64,000 nt of DNA, taken from Streptomyces blattellae (GTDB taxonomy: Bacteria; Actinomycetota; Actinomycetes; Streptomycetales; Streptomycetaceae). The stretch spans positions 108,820 to 172,819 of the forward strand of contig NZ_WJBG01000167.1 of assembly GCF_009709555.1 (NCBI RefSeq), read 5' to 3'. The stretch's first letter is position 1. Each line of letters begins with the position of its first letter. Position numbers and translations under genes: made by a program. This document shows positions 9,633 through 17,895 of the stretch, in pieces. The notes under the pieces were generated by a model, which worked only from the letters and a program-made list of their open reading frames with translations, was not told where the DNA came from and searched no databases.

Positions 9633-9646
9633 TCGAAGCGCTTCGA
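9633..9646. promoter_or_regulatory. LacI-type operator at the GH3 promoter
   Basis: Perfect palindrome TCGAAGCGCTTCGA with the central GC typical of LacI-family sites. It sits directly downstream of the predicted GH3 -10, over the likely transcription start, so bound repressor would block initiation. Confidence 0.8.
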
Positions 9647-9675
9647 TGCTCATTCGACTTCAGGGTGGGTGTCAA
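9647..9675 (-). promoter_or_regulatory. Predicted GH3 promoter
   Basis: On the minus strand TTGACA (9675-9670), a 17-base spacer, then TGAGCA (9652-9647). The -35 is a consensus match, the -10 is weak. The operator abuts the -10. Confidence 0.5.
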
Positions 9676-9753
9676 GAGATCAACACCTCCACTTCAAGCA
9701 GTGCATAAGAAAAGGTCACCTCCCATACCTGGGAGGAATCTTGGATGCGGCCC

Positions 9754-9782
9754 TTGTGCACCCCCGAGTGTTCACTTAATCT
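9754..9782 (+). promoter_or_regulatory. Predicted promoter of the ABC importer operon
   Basis: TTGTGC (9754-9759), 17-base spacer, TAATCT (9777-9782). The operator at 9792 begins ten bases after the -10. A leader of roughly 160 bases would precede the binding-protein start. Confidence 0.5.
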
Positions 9783-9791
9783 CACAGCACA

Positions 9792-9805
9792 TCGAAGCGC
9801 TTCGA
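9792..9805. promoter_or_regulatory. LacI-type operator at the transporter promoter
   Basis: Second perfect TCGAAGCGCTTCGA. Its position downstream of the predicted -10 matches a repressor site. Confidence 0.8.
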
Positions 9806-9951
9806 CTACTGGTCCGCACCGGCTTGGTCCCACCGGCTTGGTCGCACCGGTAGTGGCCGAAGGATCGCTTCAGCTCAGCCAGTTCCACTCAAGACACCGC
9901 AGCCGACGGCCCCCGCCGGGTGTCCTTGGTGCGCCACGAAGGGTTGACGCA

Positions 9952-11634
9952 ATGACGCCGAACGCCGCTTCCGCCTCCGCCGCTCCCAGCCGGAGAAGCT
10001 TCCTCGCCTCGACGGCGGTCGCCGCCGTCGCGGTGGGCGGGGGGATGCCGCTGCTTGCCGCCTGCGGGGGTTCCCAGGAGGAGAACAGGGACGGGACCAC
10101 GTCCGGCAGGGAAGCGCAGAAGATCCTTCCGACGTTCGTGGCGTCGGGTGTCGTGACACCGGACATCGCGTCCAAGAACGGCTCCGCGGCCGGTTTCACC
10201 AAGCCGATCGACCTGAACTCCCTGAAGACCTCGGTACCCAAGAAGCTCGGCACCGGCAGCTCGCTCAAGATCATGGCGCCGATGTGGGGCAGCCCGCCGT
10301 CCGGCGACAACCCGTACTACACGGCCATGAACGACGCCATCGGAGTCAAGGTCAGCTGGCAGAACCAGGACGGCAACACCTACGACCAGAAACTGGGCGC
10401 CGTCCTCGCCTCCAGCGACGTCCCCGACGTGGTGGTCGTCCCGGGCTGGAACCTGGTCGGCCGGATACCCAGCGCCGTGAACGCCAAGTTCGCCGACCTC
10501 GGCCCCTACCTCTCCGGCGACAAGGTCAAGGACTACCCCAACCTCGCGGCCGTCCCGACGGACGCCTGGCAGCGCTCCATCTTCGGCGGCAAGCTCCGCG
10601 CGATCCCCATGCCGGCCTCGTACGTCACCAACATCGTGCCCTACTACCGCAAGGACCTCTTCGCGCAGGAGGGCTACGAACTGCCCGCCAGCCCTGACGA
10701 GTTCCTGTCCTGGGCCAAGGAGGCCACCAACGCCAGGGCGAAGGTGTGGGCCTGCGACGACATGAAGTGGACCGCCCTGAACATCTACGGCGTCCTCAAC
10801 GGCAGTGACAAGGCGCTGTGGTGGGACCTCAGGGACGGCAAGCTCGTCAACCGGATCGAGACCGACGAGTACCTCGAAGCGCTGGAGTGGACGCGCAAGC
10901 TGTACGAGGCCGACGTGGTCCACCCGGACGCCAGGGCCGTCAACGGCGACTCGTCCAACCGCTTCACCTCGGGCCAGGTCCTCGTCTTCAACGGCGACAT
11001 CAACTACTGGCACTCCTCGACGGCCGAACAGCGCACCCAGAATGCCGACTTCGAGATGGGCGCCTTCGACATCTTCGGCCCCGACGGCGGCGACCCCACC
11101 CTGTGGGCGACGCAGCCGGCGGGCATCTTCACCTTCGTCAGCGAGAAAGCGTCCGAGCAGCAGATCAAGGACTTCCTGGCGATCGCCAACTTCTGCGCGG
11201 CGCCGTACGGCACCAAGGAGTACATGCTCACCGTCTACGGCGTGGAGGGCACCGACTACACGGTGCAGGACGGCATGCCCAGCAAGACCACCGAGGGCAA
11301 CGACGAGGTCTTCGGCGCCTTCGACTACACCGGCGACCCGGCCGCCTACCTGGCCCACCCCGACCTGCCGGACATCGCCAGGCTCCAGGTCGAGTGGCAG
11401 CAGCGGATGGGCGCCTTCACGAAGAAGTCGTCCTTCTACGGTCTGACCGTGACCGAGCCCAACCGCTACACCAACCTCGCCAACGACTTCGAGCAGCTGG
11501 AGGACGACGTGGTCCGCGGCCGCAAGAAGATCAGCGACGTCCAGCAGGCCGTGGCCGACTGGAAGTCCCAGGGAGGCGACGGGCTGCGCGACTGGTACCG
11601 GAAGCTGCTGGACGAGAACGGCTCGGCGAACTGA
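9952..11634 (+). CDS. Sugar ABC transporter substrate-binding lipoprotein
   Basis: 560 aa. The N-terminus has a twin-arginine-like SRRSFLAS, a hydrophobic stretch and lipobox LLAAC with Cys38, so it is a Tat-exported lipoprotein. The body is a family 1 extracellular solute-binding protein of the long type that pairs with LplB/YtcP-like permeases. The hydrolase genes around it suggest it captures xyloglucan oligosaccharides outside the membrane. I chose ATG 9952, preceded by GAAGGG; upstream in-frame codons run into the promoter. First gene of an operon with both permeases (27-base gap). Confidence 0.9.
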   Translation: MTPNAASASAAPSRRSFLASTAVAAVAVGGGMPLLAACGGSQEENRDGTTSGREAQKILPTFVASGVVTPDIASKNGSAAGFTKPIDLNSLKTSVPKKLGTGSSLKIMAPMWGSPPSGDNPYYTAMNDAIGVKVSWQNQDGNTYDQKLGAVLASSDVPDVVVVPGWNLVGRIPSAVNAKFADLGPYLSGDKVKDYPNLAAVPTDAWQRSIFGGKLRAIPMPASYVTNIVPYYRKDLFAQEGYELPASPDEFLSWAKEATNARAKVWACDDMKWTALNIYGVLNGSDKALWWDLRDGKLVNRIETDEYLEALEWTRKLYEADVVHPDARAVNGDSSNRFTSGQVLVFNGDINYWHSSTAEQRTQNADFEMGAFDIFGPDGGDPTLWATQPAGIFTFVSEKASEQQIKDFLAIANFCAAPYGTKEYMLTVYGVEGTDYTVQDGMPSKTTEGNDEVFGAFDYTGDPAAYLAHPDLPDIARLQVEWQQRMGAFTKKSSFYGLTVTEPNRYTNLANDFEQLEDDVVRGRKKISDVQQAVADWKSQGGDGLRDWYRKLLDENGSAN

Positions 11635-11661
11635 CGCGAGGCTGAGGCAAGGAGAACGGCC

Positions 11662-12696
11662 GTGTCGCACAGCACGGTGCCTCGCAGCAAGGCCGAGGCC
11701 GAGAAGACGGATGAGACTCCGGTGGCGTCCGGCGGCGCCACCGGCGCCAAGGACCGGGGGCGTTCGGGGAAGCTGAGCCTCAGGCTCAGGTTCAGACGTG
11801 ACCGCACCCTGATCCTGATGACGCTGCCCGCGGTCCTGCTCGTCCTGGTGTTCAACTACATACCGATCCTGGGCAACGTGGTCGCCTTCCAGGAGTACGA
11901 CCCGTACCTCAGCGACAACGGCTTCGTCGCGATGTTCGAAAGCCCCTGGGTCGGCCTGGACAACTTCGAGCGGATCTTTGAGGACTCCGCCTTCTGGCAG
12001 GCCGTGCAGAACACGTTCGTGCTGTTCTTCCTCCAGCTCGTGCTGTTCTTCCCGATCCCGATCCTGCTCGCGCTGCTCATCAACAGCGTGGTCAGGCCGC
12101 GGGTGCGGGCGGTCGCTCAGGCGATCATGTACCTCCCGCACTTCTTCTCCTGGGTACTGGTCGTGGCGGTCTTCCAGCAGCTCTTCGGCGGCGCCGGCAT
12201 CATCGCGCAGACCCTGCGCCAGCACGGCTACGACGGCTTCGACCTGATGACCGACCCGGACATCTTCAAGTTCCTGGTGACGGCCGAGGGCATCTGGAAG
12301 GACGCGGGCTGGGGCATCATCGTCTTCCTCGCCGCGCTCGCCTCCGTCCCGCACGACCTGTACGAGGCCGCCGCGATGGACGGCGCGAGCCGCTGGCGCC
12401 GGATGTGGCACATCACCCTGCCGGCCCTGCGCCCCGTCATCGCCCTGCTGCTGGTGCTGCGCGTCGGCGACGCGCTGACCGTCGGCTTCGAACAACTGCT
12501 GCTGCAACGCGACGCGGTGGGACCGGGCGCCGCCGAGGTCCTCGACACCTATGTGTGGTGGAACGGCATCCGAAACCAGGACTTCAGCTATGCCGCGGCG
12601 GCCGGCCTGATCAAGGGCATGGTCGGTCTGGCCCTCGTGCTGACCGCGAACAAGGTCGCCCATCTGATGGGTGAGCAGGGGGTGTACCAGAAGTGA
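11662..12696 (+). CDS. Sugar ABC transporter permease (LplB type)
   Basis: 344 aa. About 50 charged N-terminal residues precede six predicted membrane segments starting at LILMTLPAVLLVLVFNYIP. The cytoplasmic EAA loop EAAAMDGASRWRRMWHITLP contacts the ATPase. GTG start after AAGGAGAA. It forms the membrane channel with the next gene product, overlapping it by 4 bases. No ATPase gene lies in the locus, so a shared MsiK-like ATPase encoded elsewhere is the likely energy source (family knowledge). Confidence 0.9.
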   Translation: MSHSTVPRSKAEAEKTDETPVASGGATGAKDRGRSGKLSLRLRFRRDRTLILMTLPAVLLVLVFNYIPILGNVVAFQEYDPYLSDNGFVAMFESPWVGLDNFERIFEDSAFWQAVQNTFVLFFLQLVLFFPIPILLALLINSVVRPRVRAVAQAIMYLPHFFSWVLVVAVFQQLFGGAGIIAQTLRQHGYDGFDLMTDPDIFKFLVTAEGIWKDAGWGIIVFLAALASVPHDLYEAAAMDGASRWRRMWHITLPALRPVIALLLVLRVGDALTVGFEQLLLQRDAVGPGAAEVLDTYVWWNGIRNQDFSYAAAAGLIKGMVGLALVLTANKVAHLMGEQGVYQK

Positions 12697-13628
12697 GCGC
12701 CGTACTCGACAAGCCGGTGAAGCAGCCCGGCCGTTGGGCCGCCCCGCCCCGGCCCACCTGGGAGGAGGAGCCCTCCAAGGCCGGCCTCGCGAGCAAGGGA
12801 CTGTTGCTGACCCTGGCCTGCTTCACGATTCTCTTCCCGCTGTGGATCGTCGTCGTCACCAGCCTCTCCTCGCGCAAGACCATCGACGAAGTCGGCGGTC
12901 TGGTGGTGATCCCCAGGGACATCACCTTCGTCGCCTACCAGGAACTGCTGAGCGGGGGCCAGGTGCAGCGGGCCACCCTGGTCAGCCTGGGGGTCACCGT
13001 CGTCGGCACGCTGTTCAGCATGACGGTGTCGGTGCTGTGCGCGTACGGCCTCTCGCGCAGCGGGTCGCTGGCGCACCGGGGGATCCTGATGACGCTGCTG
13101 GCCACCATGTTCTTCGGTGCCGGGCTGATCCCGACGTATCTGCTGGTGCAGGCGCTGGGGCTGACCGACACCTATCTGGCGCTGATCCTGCCCAGTGCGG
13201 TGAGCGTGTTCAACATCCTGGTGCTGCGCGGGTTCTTCATGGGGATCTCGCCGGAACTCATCGACAGCGCGCGGATCGACGGGGCGGGGGACTGGCGGAT
13301 CCTCTGGAAGATCGTGCTGCCGCTGTCGCGGGCGGTGATCGCGGTGATCACGCTGTTCTACGCGGTCGGGTACTGGAGCGCGTGGTTCAACGCGTCGATC
13401 TATCTGAGCGATCAGGACATGATGCCGTTGCAGAACGTCATGATCCAGCTTGTGCAGGAGCAGCAACGGCCGGTGGGGATCGCCACGCAGATCAACACGG
13501 GGCAGCTGTCGCCGCTGGCGATCCAGATGGCCGTGATGGTGCTGGCGCTGTTGCCGGTGGCCGTGCTGTCGCCGTTCGTCCAGCGGCACTTCAAGAAGGG
13601 CATGCTGACCGGTGCGGTGAAGGGCTGA
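12693..13628 (+). CDS. Sugar ABC transporter permease (YtcP/AraQ type)
   Basis: 311 aa, GTG start within the GTGA overlap with the previous stop, implying translational coupling. Six membrane segments are predicted, the first at LLLTLACFTILFPLWIVVV. The EAA-like loop reads IDSARIDGAGDWRILWKIVLP. Second channel subunit of the oligosaccharide importer. Confidence 0.9.
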   Translation: MSAVLDKPVKQPGRWAAPPRPTWEEEPSKAGLASKGLLLTLACFTILFPLWIVVVTSLSSRKTIDEVGGLVVIPRDITFVAYQELLSGGQVQRATLVSLGVTVVGTLFSMTVSVLCAYGLSRSGSLAHRGILMTLLATMFFGAGLIPTYLLVQALGLTDTYLALILPSAVSVFNILVLRGFFMGISPELIDSARIDGAGDWRILWKIVLPLSRAVIAVITLFYAVGYWSAWFNASIYLSDQDMMPLQNVMIQLVQEQQRPVGIATQINTGQLSPLAIQMAVMVLALLPVAVLSPFVQRHFKKGMLTGAVKG

Positions 13629-13673
13629 CCGGGGGAGCACGGGGGTGTGCGTTGTCCTCTGGCTGCGGGTTGT

Positions 13674-13704
13674 TCGTGGCTGGTCGCGCAGTTCCCCGCG
13701 CCCC
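13674..13704. repeat. 31-bp dispersed repeat, intergenic copy
   Basis: Contains TGGTCGCGCAGTTCCCCGCG. The reverse complement is identical over 31 bp to 18697-18727, inside the GH95 gene. It occupies the gap between the permease and GH74 genes. Confidence 0.85.
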
Positions 13705-13747
13705 TGGCGTATCTCTACTTCCCCCAATTCATAGATCGAGGTCTGTC

Positions 13748-15931
13748 ATGCGCACGTCTGGACCTAGTAGACGAGCCGTTCTTGCCGGGGCCGCGGTCGC
13801 CGGTGCGCTCGCCGGCGTTCCCTCTTTCGAAGCGCGTGCACACGCCGCCGAAGCCGAAGCGCCCCCCTACCGCTGGCGCACCGTCGTCATCGGTGGCACC
13901 GGATTCATCACCGGTGTGCTCTTCCACCCGTCCGTCCGCGGGCTCGCCTACGCCCGTACCGACATCGGCGGTGCCTACCGGTGGGACGACCGGAGCGCCC
14001 GATGGACGCCGCTCACCGATCACCTCGGGTGGGACGACTGGAACCTCCTCGGTGTGGAGGCCATGGCGGTCGATCCCGTCCACCCTGACCGGCTGTATCT
14101 CGCGCTCGGTACCTACGCCCAGTCGTGGGCCGGCAACGGTGCCGTGCTGCGGTCCGACGACCGTGGTGCCACCTGGACCCGTACCGATCTGACCGTGAAG
14201 CTCGGGGCGAACGAGGACGGGCGGGGGACCGGTGAGCGGTTGCTCGTCGATCCGCGGAACAGCGACACGCTGTGGCTGGGTACCCGGCACGACGGGCTGC
14301 TCAAGTCGGCCGACCGGGGTGCCACTTGGGCAGCCGTGAGCGGCTTTCCGCCCGCCCCGAGCGCGAGTGGGCAGGGTGTCACCTTCCTTGTCGCCGCCGG
14401 TCGCACCGTCTACGCCGGGTGGGGCGACGGCGGCGACAACCTGTACCGCACCGCCGACGGAACGACCTGGGAAGCCGTCCCGGGCCGGCCCACCGGTACC
14501 TCGGCCGAGGTGCCGATCCGCGCCGCGTACGACCGTCACACCCGCGCGCTGTATGTGACGTACGCGAACGCACCGGGGCCCAACGGCCAGTCCGACGGCA
14601 GCGTGCACAAGCTGGCCACCGCGACCGGCGCGTGGGCCGACGTGACGCCGGTCCGGCCCGGCGGCAGCGACGCCTTCGGCTACGGCGGCGCCGCCGTCGA
14701 CGCCCGCCGCCCCGGCACGGTGGTCGTGTCCACCAACAACCGCTGGGCCGCCGTGGACACCCTGTTCCGGTCGGCGGACGGCGGTCGCACCTGGACATCC
14801 CTCAAGGACTCCGCGGTCTTCGACGTGTCCGAGACTCCTTTCCTCAACTGGGGTGAAGAGCAGCCCAAGTTCGGCTGGTGGATCCAGGCGCTGGCGCTCG
14901 ACCCGTACGACTCGGAGCACCTTGTCCACGGCACCGGCGCGACCCTCTACGGAACGCGGGACCTGAGGCACTGGGCCCCGCAGATCCGTGGGCTGGAGGA
15001 GAGCTCCGTGCGGCAGCTGATCTCGCCTCCGGTCGGGGAGGCGCATCTGATCAGCGGACTCGGGGACATCGGCGTGATGTACCACGAGCGGCTCACCGCG
15101 TCTCCGTCGCGCGGCATGGCGACGAACCCCGTGTTCGGGTCGGCGACGGGACTCGCGCAGGCCGCGGGCAGAGCGGATTACGTCGTGCGCACCGGGTGGG
15201 GCGACAGCGGCAACGGCGCCCACTCGAACGACGGCGGGCGGACCTGGGCGCCCTTCGCAGCCCAGCCCGACATCGCCAAGGACGCACCGGGGCCGATCGC
15301 CACCAACGCCGACGGCAGTGTGCTGCTGTGGACCTTCGTGCACTGGGACGGCACGAAGTACGCCGCTCACCGCTCGGCCGACAACGGCGCGACCTGGTCC
15401 GAGGTCTCCTCCTTCCCGAAGGGCGCCACGCCGGTCGCCGACCCGGCCGACCCGACGCTCTTCTACGCGTACGACACCGATACGGGAACGCTATACGCCA
15501 GCACTGACAGTGGCCGGACCTTCACCGCCCGTGCGGGCGGACTCCCCTCCGGCGACAGCCAGTTCAAGCTCGTCGCCGCGCCCGGCAGATCCGGTGACCT
15601 CTGGCTCAGCACCAAGTGGAACGGACTCCACCGGTCCGTCGACGGTGGGGCCACCTTCAGCAAGGTCGACAGCTGCTGGGCCTCCTACACCCTCGGCTTC
15701 GGCAGGGCCGCCGACGGCGCCGACTACCCGGCGATCTACCAGGTCGGCGCCACCGAGGCCATCACCGCCGTCTACCGCTCGGACGACCGGGCGAAGACAT
15801 GGGTGCGGATCAACGACGACGCCCATCAGTGGGGCTGGACCGGCGAGGTCATCGTCGGTGATCCACGCATCCACGGCCGCGTGTACCTCGCCACCAACGG
15901 GCGGGGCATCCAGTACGGGGAGCCTGTCTGA
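13748..15931 (+). CDS. Secreted GH74 endo-xyloglucanase
   Basis: 727 aa. Twin-arginine leader SRRAVLAGAAVAGALAG and a likely cleavage after an Ala-rich AHA region. The mature protein is a two-lobed beta-propeller with repeated Asp-box motifs (SDDRGATW, SADRGATW, SADGGRTW, SVDGGATF). YARTDIGGAYRW carries the GH74 nucleophile, Asp72; Asp385 in ALALDPYD is the likely second catalytic residue. It cuts the xyloglucan backbone outside the cell. No cellulose-binding module is present. Start ATG 13748 with GAGG upstream. The stop overlaps the GH42 start by one base. Confidence 0.92.
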   Translation: MRTSGPSRRAVLAGAAVAGALAGVPSFEARAHAAEAEAPPYRWRTVVIGGTGFITGVLFHPSVRGLAYARTDIGGAYRWDDRSARWTPLTDHLGWDDWNLLGVEAMAVDPVHPDRLYLALGTYAQSWAGNGAVLRSDDRGATWTRTDLTVKLGANEDGRGTGERLLVDPRNSDTLWLGTRHDGLLKSADRGATWAAVSGFPPAPSASGQGVTFLVAAGRTVYAGWGDGGDNLYRTADGTTWEAVPGRPTGTSAEVPIRAAYDRHTRALYVTYANAPGPNGQSDGSVHKLATATGAWADVTPVRPGGSDAFGYGGAAVDARRPGTVVVSTNNRWAAVDTLFRSADGGRTWTSLKDSAVFDVSETPFLNWGEEQPKFGWWIQALALDPYDSEHLVHGTGATLYGTRDLRHWAPQIRGLEESSVRQLISPPVGEAHLISGLGDIGVMYHERLTASPSRGMATNPVFGSATGLAQAAGRADYVVRTGWGDSGNGAHSNDGGRTWAPFAAQPDIAKDAPGPIATNADGSVLLWTFVHWDGTKYAAHRSADNGATWSEVSSFPKGATPVADPADPTLFYAYDTDTGTLYASTDSGRTFTARAGGLPSGDSQFKLVAAPGRSGDLWLSTKWNGLHRSVDGGATFSKVDSCWASYTLGFGRAADGADYPAIYQVGATEAITAVYRSDDRAKTWVRINDDAHQWGWTGEVIVGDPRIHGRVYLATNGRGIQYGEPV

Positions 15932-17895
15932 TGCCGCAGCTCGGTGACGCCACCCGCGGTCGCATCCTCTTCGGCGGCGACTACAACCCCGAGCAGTGGC
16001 CTCAGGAGGTCTGGCCGGCCGACGTACGCCTCATGAAGGAGGCCCGCGTCAACTCCGTCACCCTCGGCGTCTTCTCCTGGGCCAAGCTCGAACCCCGGCC
16101 GGGAGCAAGGGAGTTCGGGTGGCTGGACCGGCTCATGGATCTGCTGCACGACAACGGCATCGGCGTCGTCCTGTCCACCCCCACCGCCTCGCCCCCGCCC
16201 TGGCTCGGCCGCCTCCACCCCGAGACCCTGCCCCGCGACGAGGACGGCCGCGTCGAATGGTGGGGCGGGCGGCAGCACTTCTCGCACTCCAGCGAGGCCT
16301 ATCGGCGTTACGCCGCCGCCATCACCGAGGATCTGGCGGCCCGCTACGGCAGTCACCCCGCCCTGACCATGTGGCACATCAACAACGAGTACTGCACCTA
16401 CGACTGGGGCGACGAGGCAGCCGCCCGCTTCCGCCGGTGGCTGAAGAACAAGTACGTCACCCTCGACGCCCTCAACACCGCCTGGGGCACCGCCTTCTGG
16501 AGCCAGGGCTACGGCGACTGGAACGAGGTGCTGCCACCCCGGCACGCCCACTACCTCAAGAACCCCACCCAGGTACTGGACTTCAGGCGCTTCACCTCCG
16601 ACATGCTGCTGGAGTGTTACGTCGCCGAGCGGGACATCGTCCGGCGGCACACTCCCCACACCCCGGTCACCAGCAACTTCATGCCGCTGTGGGTGGGGCA
16701 GGACGCCTGGCGCTGGGCGGCCGAGGAGGACGTCGTCTCCGTCGACCTCTATCCCGATCCGCGTGACCCCTTCGGCGCGCAGAGCGGTGCCCTCGTCCAG
16801 GACCTGACCCGTTCGCAGGCCCGCGGCCCCTGGATGCTGATGGAGCAGGCGGCCGGACCGGTCAACTGGCGGGGCGTCAACCACCCCAAGCCGCACGGGC
16901 TGAACCGTCTCTGGTCGCTGCAGGCGGTGGCCCGCGGCGCCGACGCCGTCTGCTACTTCCAGTGGCGGCAGTCCCGGCAGGGCGCGGAGAAGTTCCACTC
17001 GGGGATGGTCAGCCACGCGGGGGCGGAGGGCCGTACGTACCAGGAGGTCAAGCGGCTGGGGGCGGAACTGCACAAGATCAGTGGGGACGTGACGGGCGGT
17101 CATATCCAGTCCGACATCGCCCTGCTGCACGACTGGCACTCCTGGTGGGCCGGCGCCCAGGACGGCCGCCTCTCCACCCACGTCGACCATCCCGACCTCC
17201 TCCGCGCCTGGCACCGCGCCCTCTGGGAGGCCCACCTCACCACCGACTTCGCCCACCCCGAGCACGACCTCACCCGGTACAAGCTCGTCCTCGCCCCGCA
17301 GCTCTACCTCCTCACGGACACCGCGATCGACAACCTCCTCGCGTACGTCCGCGGCGGCGGCACCCTCGTCTGCGGCTTCCTCACCGGCATCGCCGACGAG
17401 GACGACCGGGTCCGTCCCGGCGGCGTCGACGCCCGGCTGCGCGAACTGTTCGGCATCCGCACCCTGCACGAGTGGTGGCCGCTGGACGCGGGGGAGACGG
17501 TCGAGTGCGACGGGTTCCGTGGGACGCTGTGGTCGGAGGAGATCGAGGCCGAGGACGGCGCGACGGCCATCCCCTACAAGGGCGGCGAACTCGACGGTCT
17601 GCCCGCCGTGCTCCACCAGGGCCGTGCCTGGTACGTCTCCACCCTCCCCGAGCCGGACGCCCTGCGCGACCTGCTCTCCCGCATCGCCGCCGACGCGGGC
17701 GCCCGGCCCGTGCTCGACGGCCTGCCCGCACGCGTGGAAGCCGTCCGCCGCGGCGATCTGCTCTTCGTCCTCAACCACGGACGCGAGCCGGTGACCGTCG
17801 ACGTCCCCGGCACCCACCGCGACCTGCTGACCGGCGAGAGGGTCACCGGCCGACTCACCCTCGCGCGCTACGGAGCGGCGGTCCTGCGCCCATGA
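15931..17895 (+). CDS. GH42 beta-galactosidase
   Basis: 654 aa, normal for GH42. The catalytic acid/base is Glu153 in HINNEY and the nucleophile Glu305 in MLMEQAAGPVNWR. The barrel starts at LFGGDYNPEQWP; a trimerisation-like domain and a small C-terminal beta domain follow. No signal peptide, so it is cytoplasmic. It should remove beta-galactosyl residues from imported xyloglucan side chains. Coupled to GH74 (TGATG overlap) and to GH95 (4-base overlap). Confidence 0.93.
   Translation: MPQLGDATRGRILFGGDYNPEQWPQEVWPADVRLMKEARVNSVTLGVFSWAKLEPRPGAREFGWLDRLMDLLHDNGIGVVLSTPTASPPPWLGRLHPETLPRDEDGRVEWWGGRQHFSHSSEAYRRYAAAITEDLAARYGSHPALTMWHINNEYCTYDWGDEAAARFRRWLKNKYVTLDALNTAWGTAFWSQGYGDWNEVLPPRHAHYLKNPTQVLDFRRFTSDMLLECYVAERDIVRRHTPHTPVTSNFMPLWVGQDAWRWAAEEDVVSVDLYPDPRDPFGAQSGALVQDLTRSQARGPWMLMEQAAGPVNWRGVNHPKPHGLNRLWSLQAVARGADAVCYFQWRQSRQGAEKFHSGMVSHAGAEGRTYQEVKRLGAELHKISGDVTGGHIQSDIALLHDWHSWWAGAQDGRLSTHVDHPDLLRAWHRALWEAHLTTDFAHPEHDLTRYKLVLAPQLYLLTDTAIDNLLAYVRGGGTLVCGFLTGIADEDDRVRPGGVDARLRELFGIRTLHEWWPLDAGETVECDGFRGTLWSEEIEAEDGATAIPYKGGELDGLPAVLHQGRAWYVSTLPEPDALRDLLSRIAADAGARPVLDGLPARVEAVRRGDLLFVLNHGREPVTVDVPGTHRDLLTGERVTGRLTLARYGAAVLRP

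Larger units (their letters stand above)
9597..9951. other. Divergent control region of GH3 and the ABC importer operon
   Basis: Holds two promoters, each with a copy of TCGAAGCGCTTCGA just after the -10. Between them is a small perfect hairpin CCTCCCA/TGGGAGG at 9719-9736. No coding potential is supported here. Confidence 0.75.

Noticed and set aside
9889..12663. Very long minus-strand frame across the ABC transporter genes
   Set aside because: Antisense shadow of two well-supported genes, with Val/Glu/Gly-rich low-information translation.
13826..13840. Half operator GAAGCGC in the GH74 leader peptide region
   Set aside because: Only one half matches the palindrome; it lies inside the signal peptide coding sequence and has no nearby promoter.
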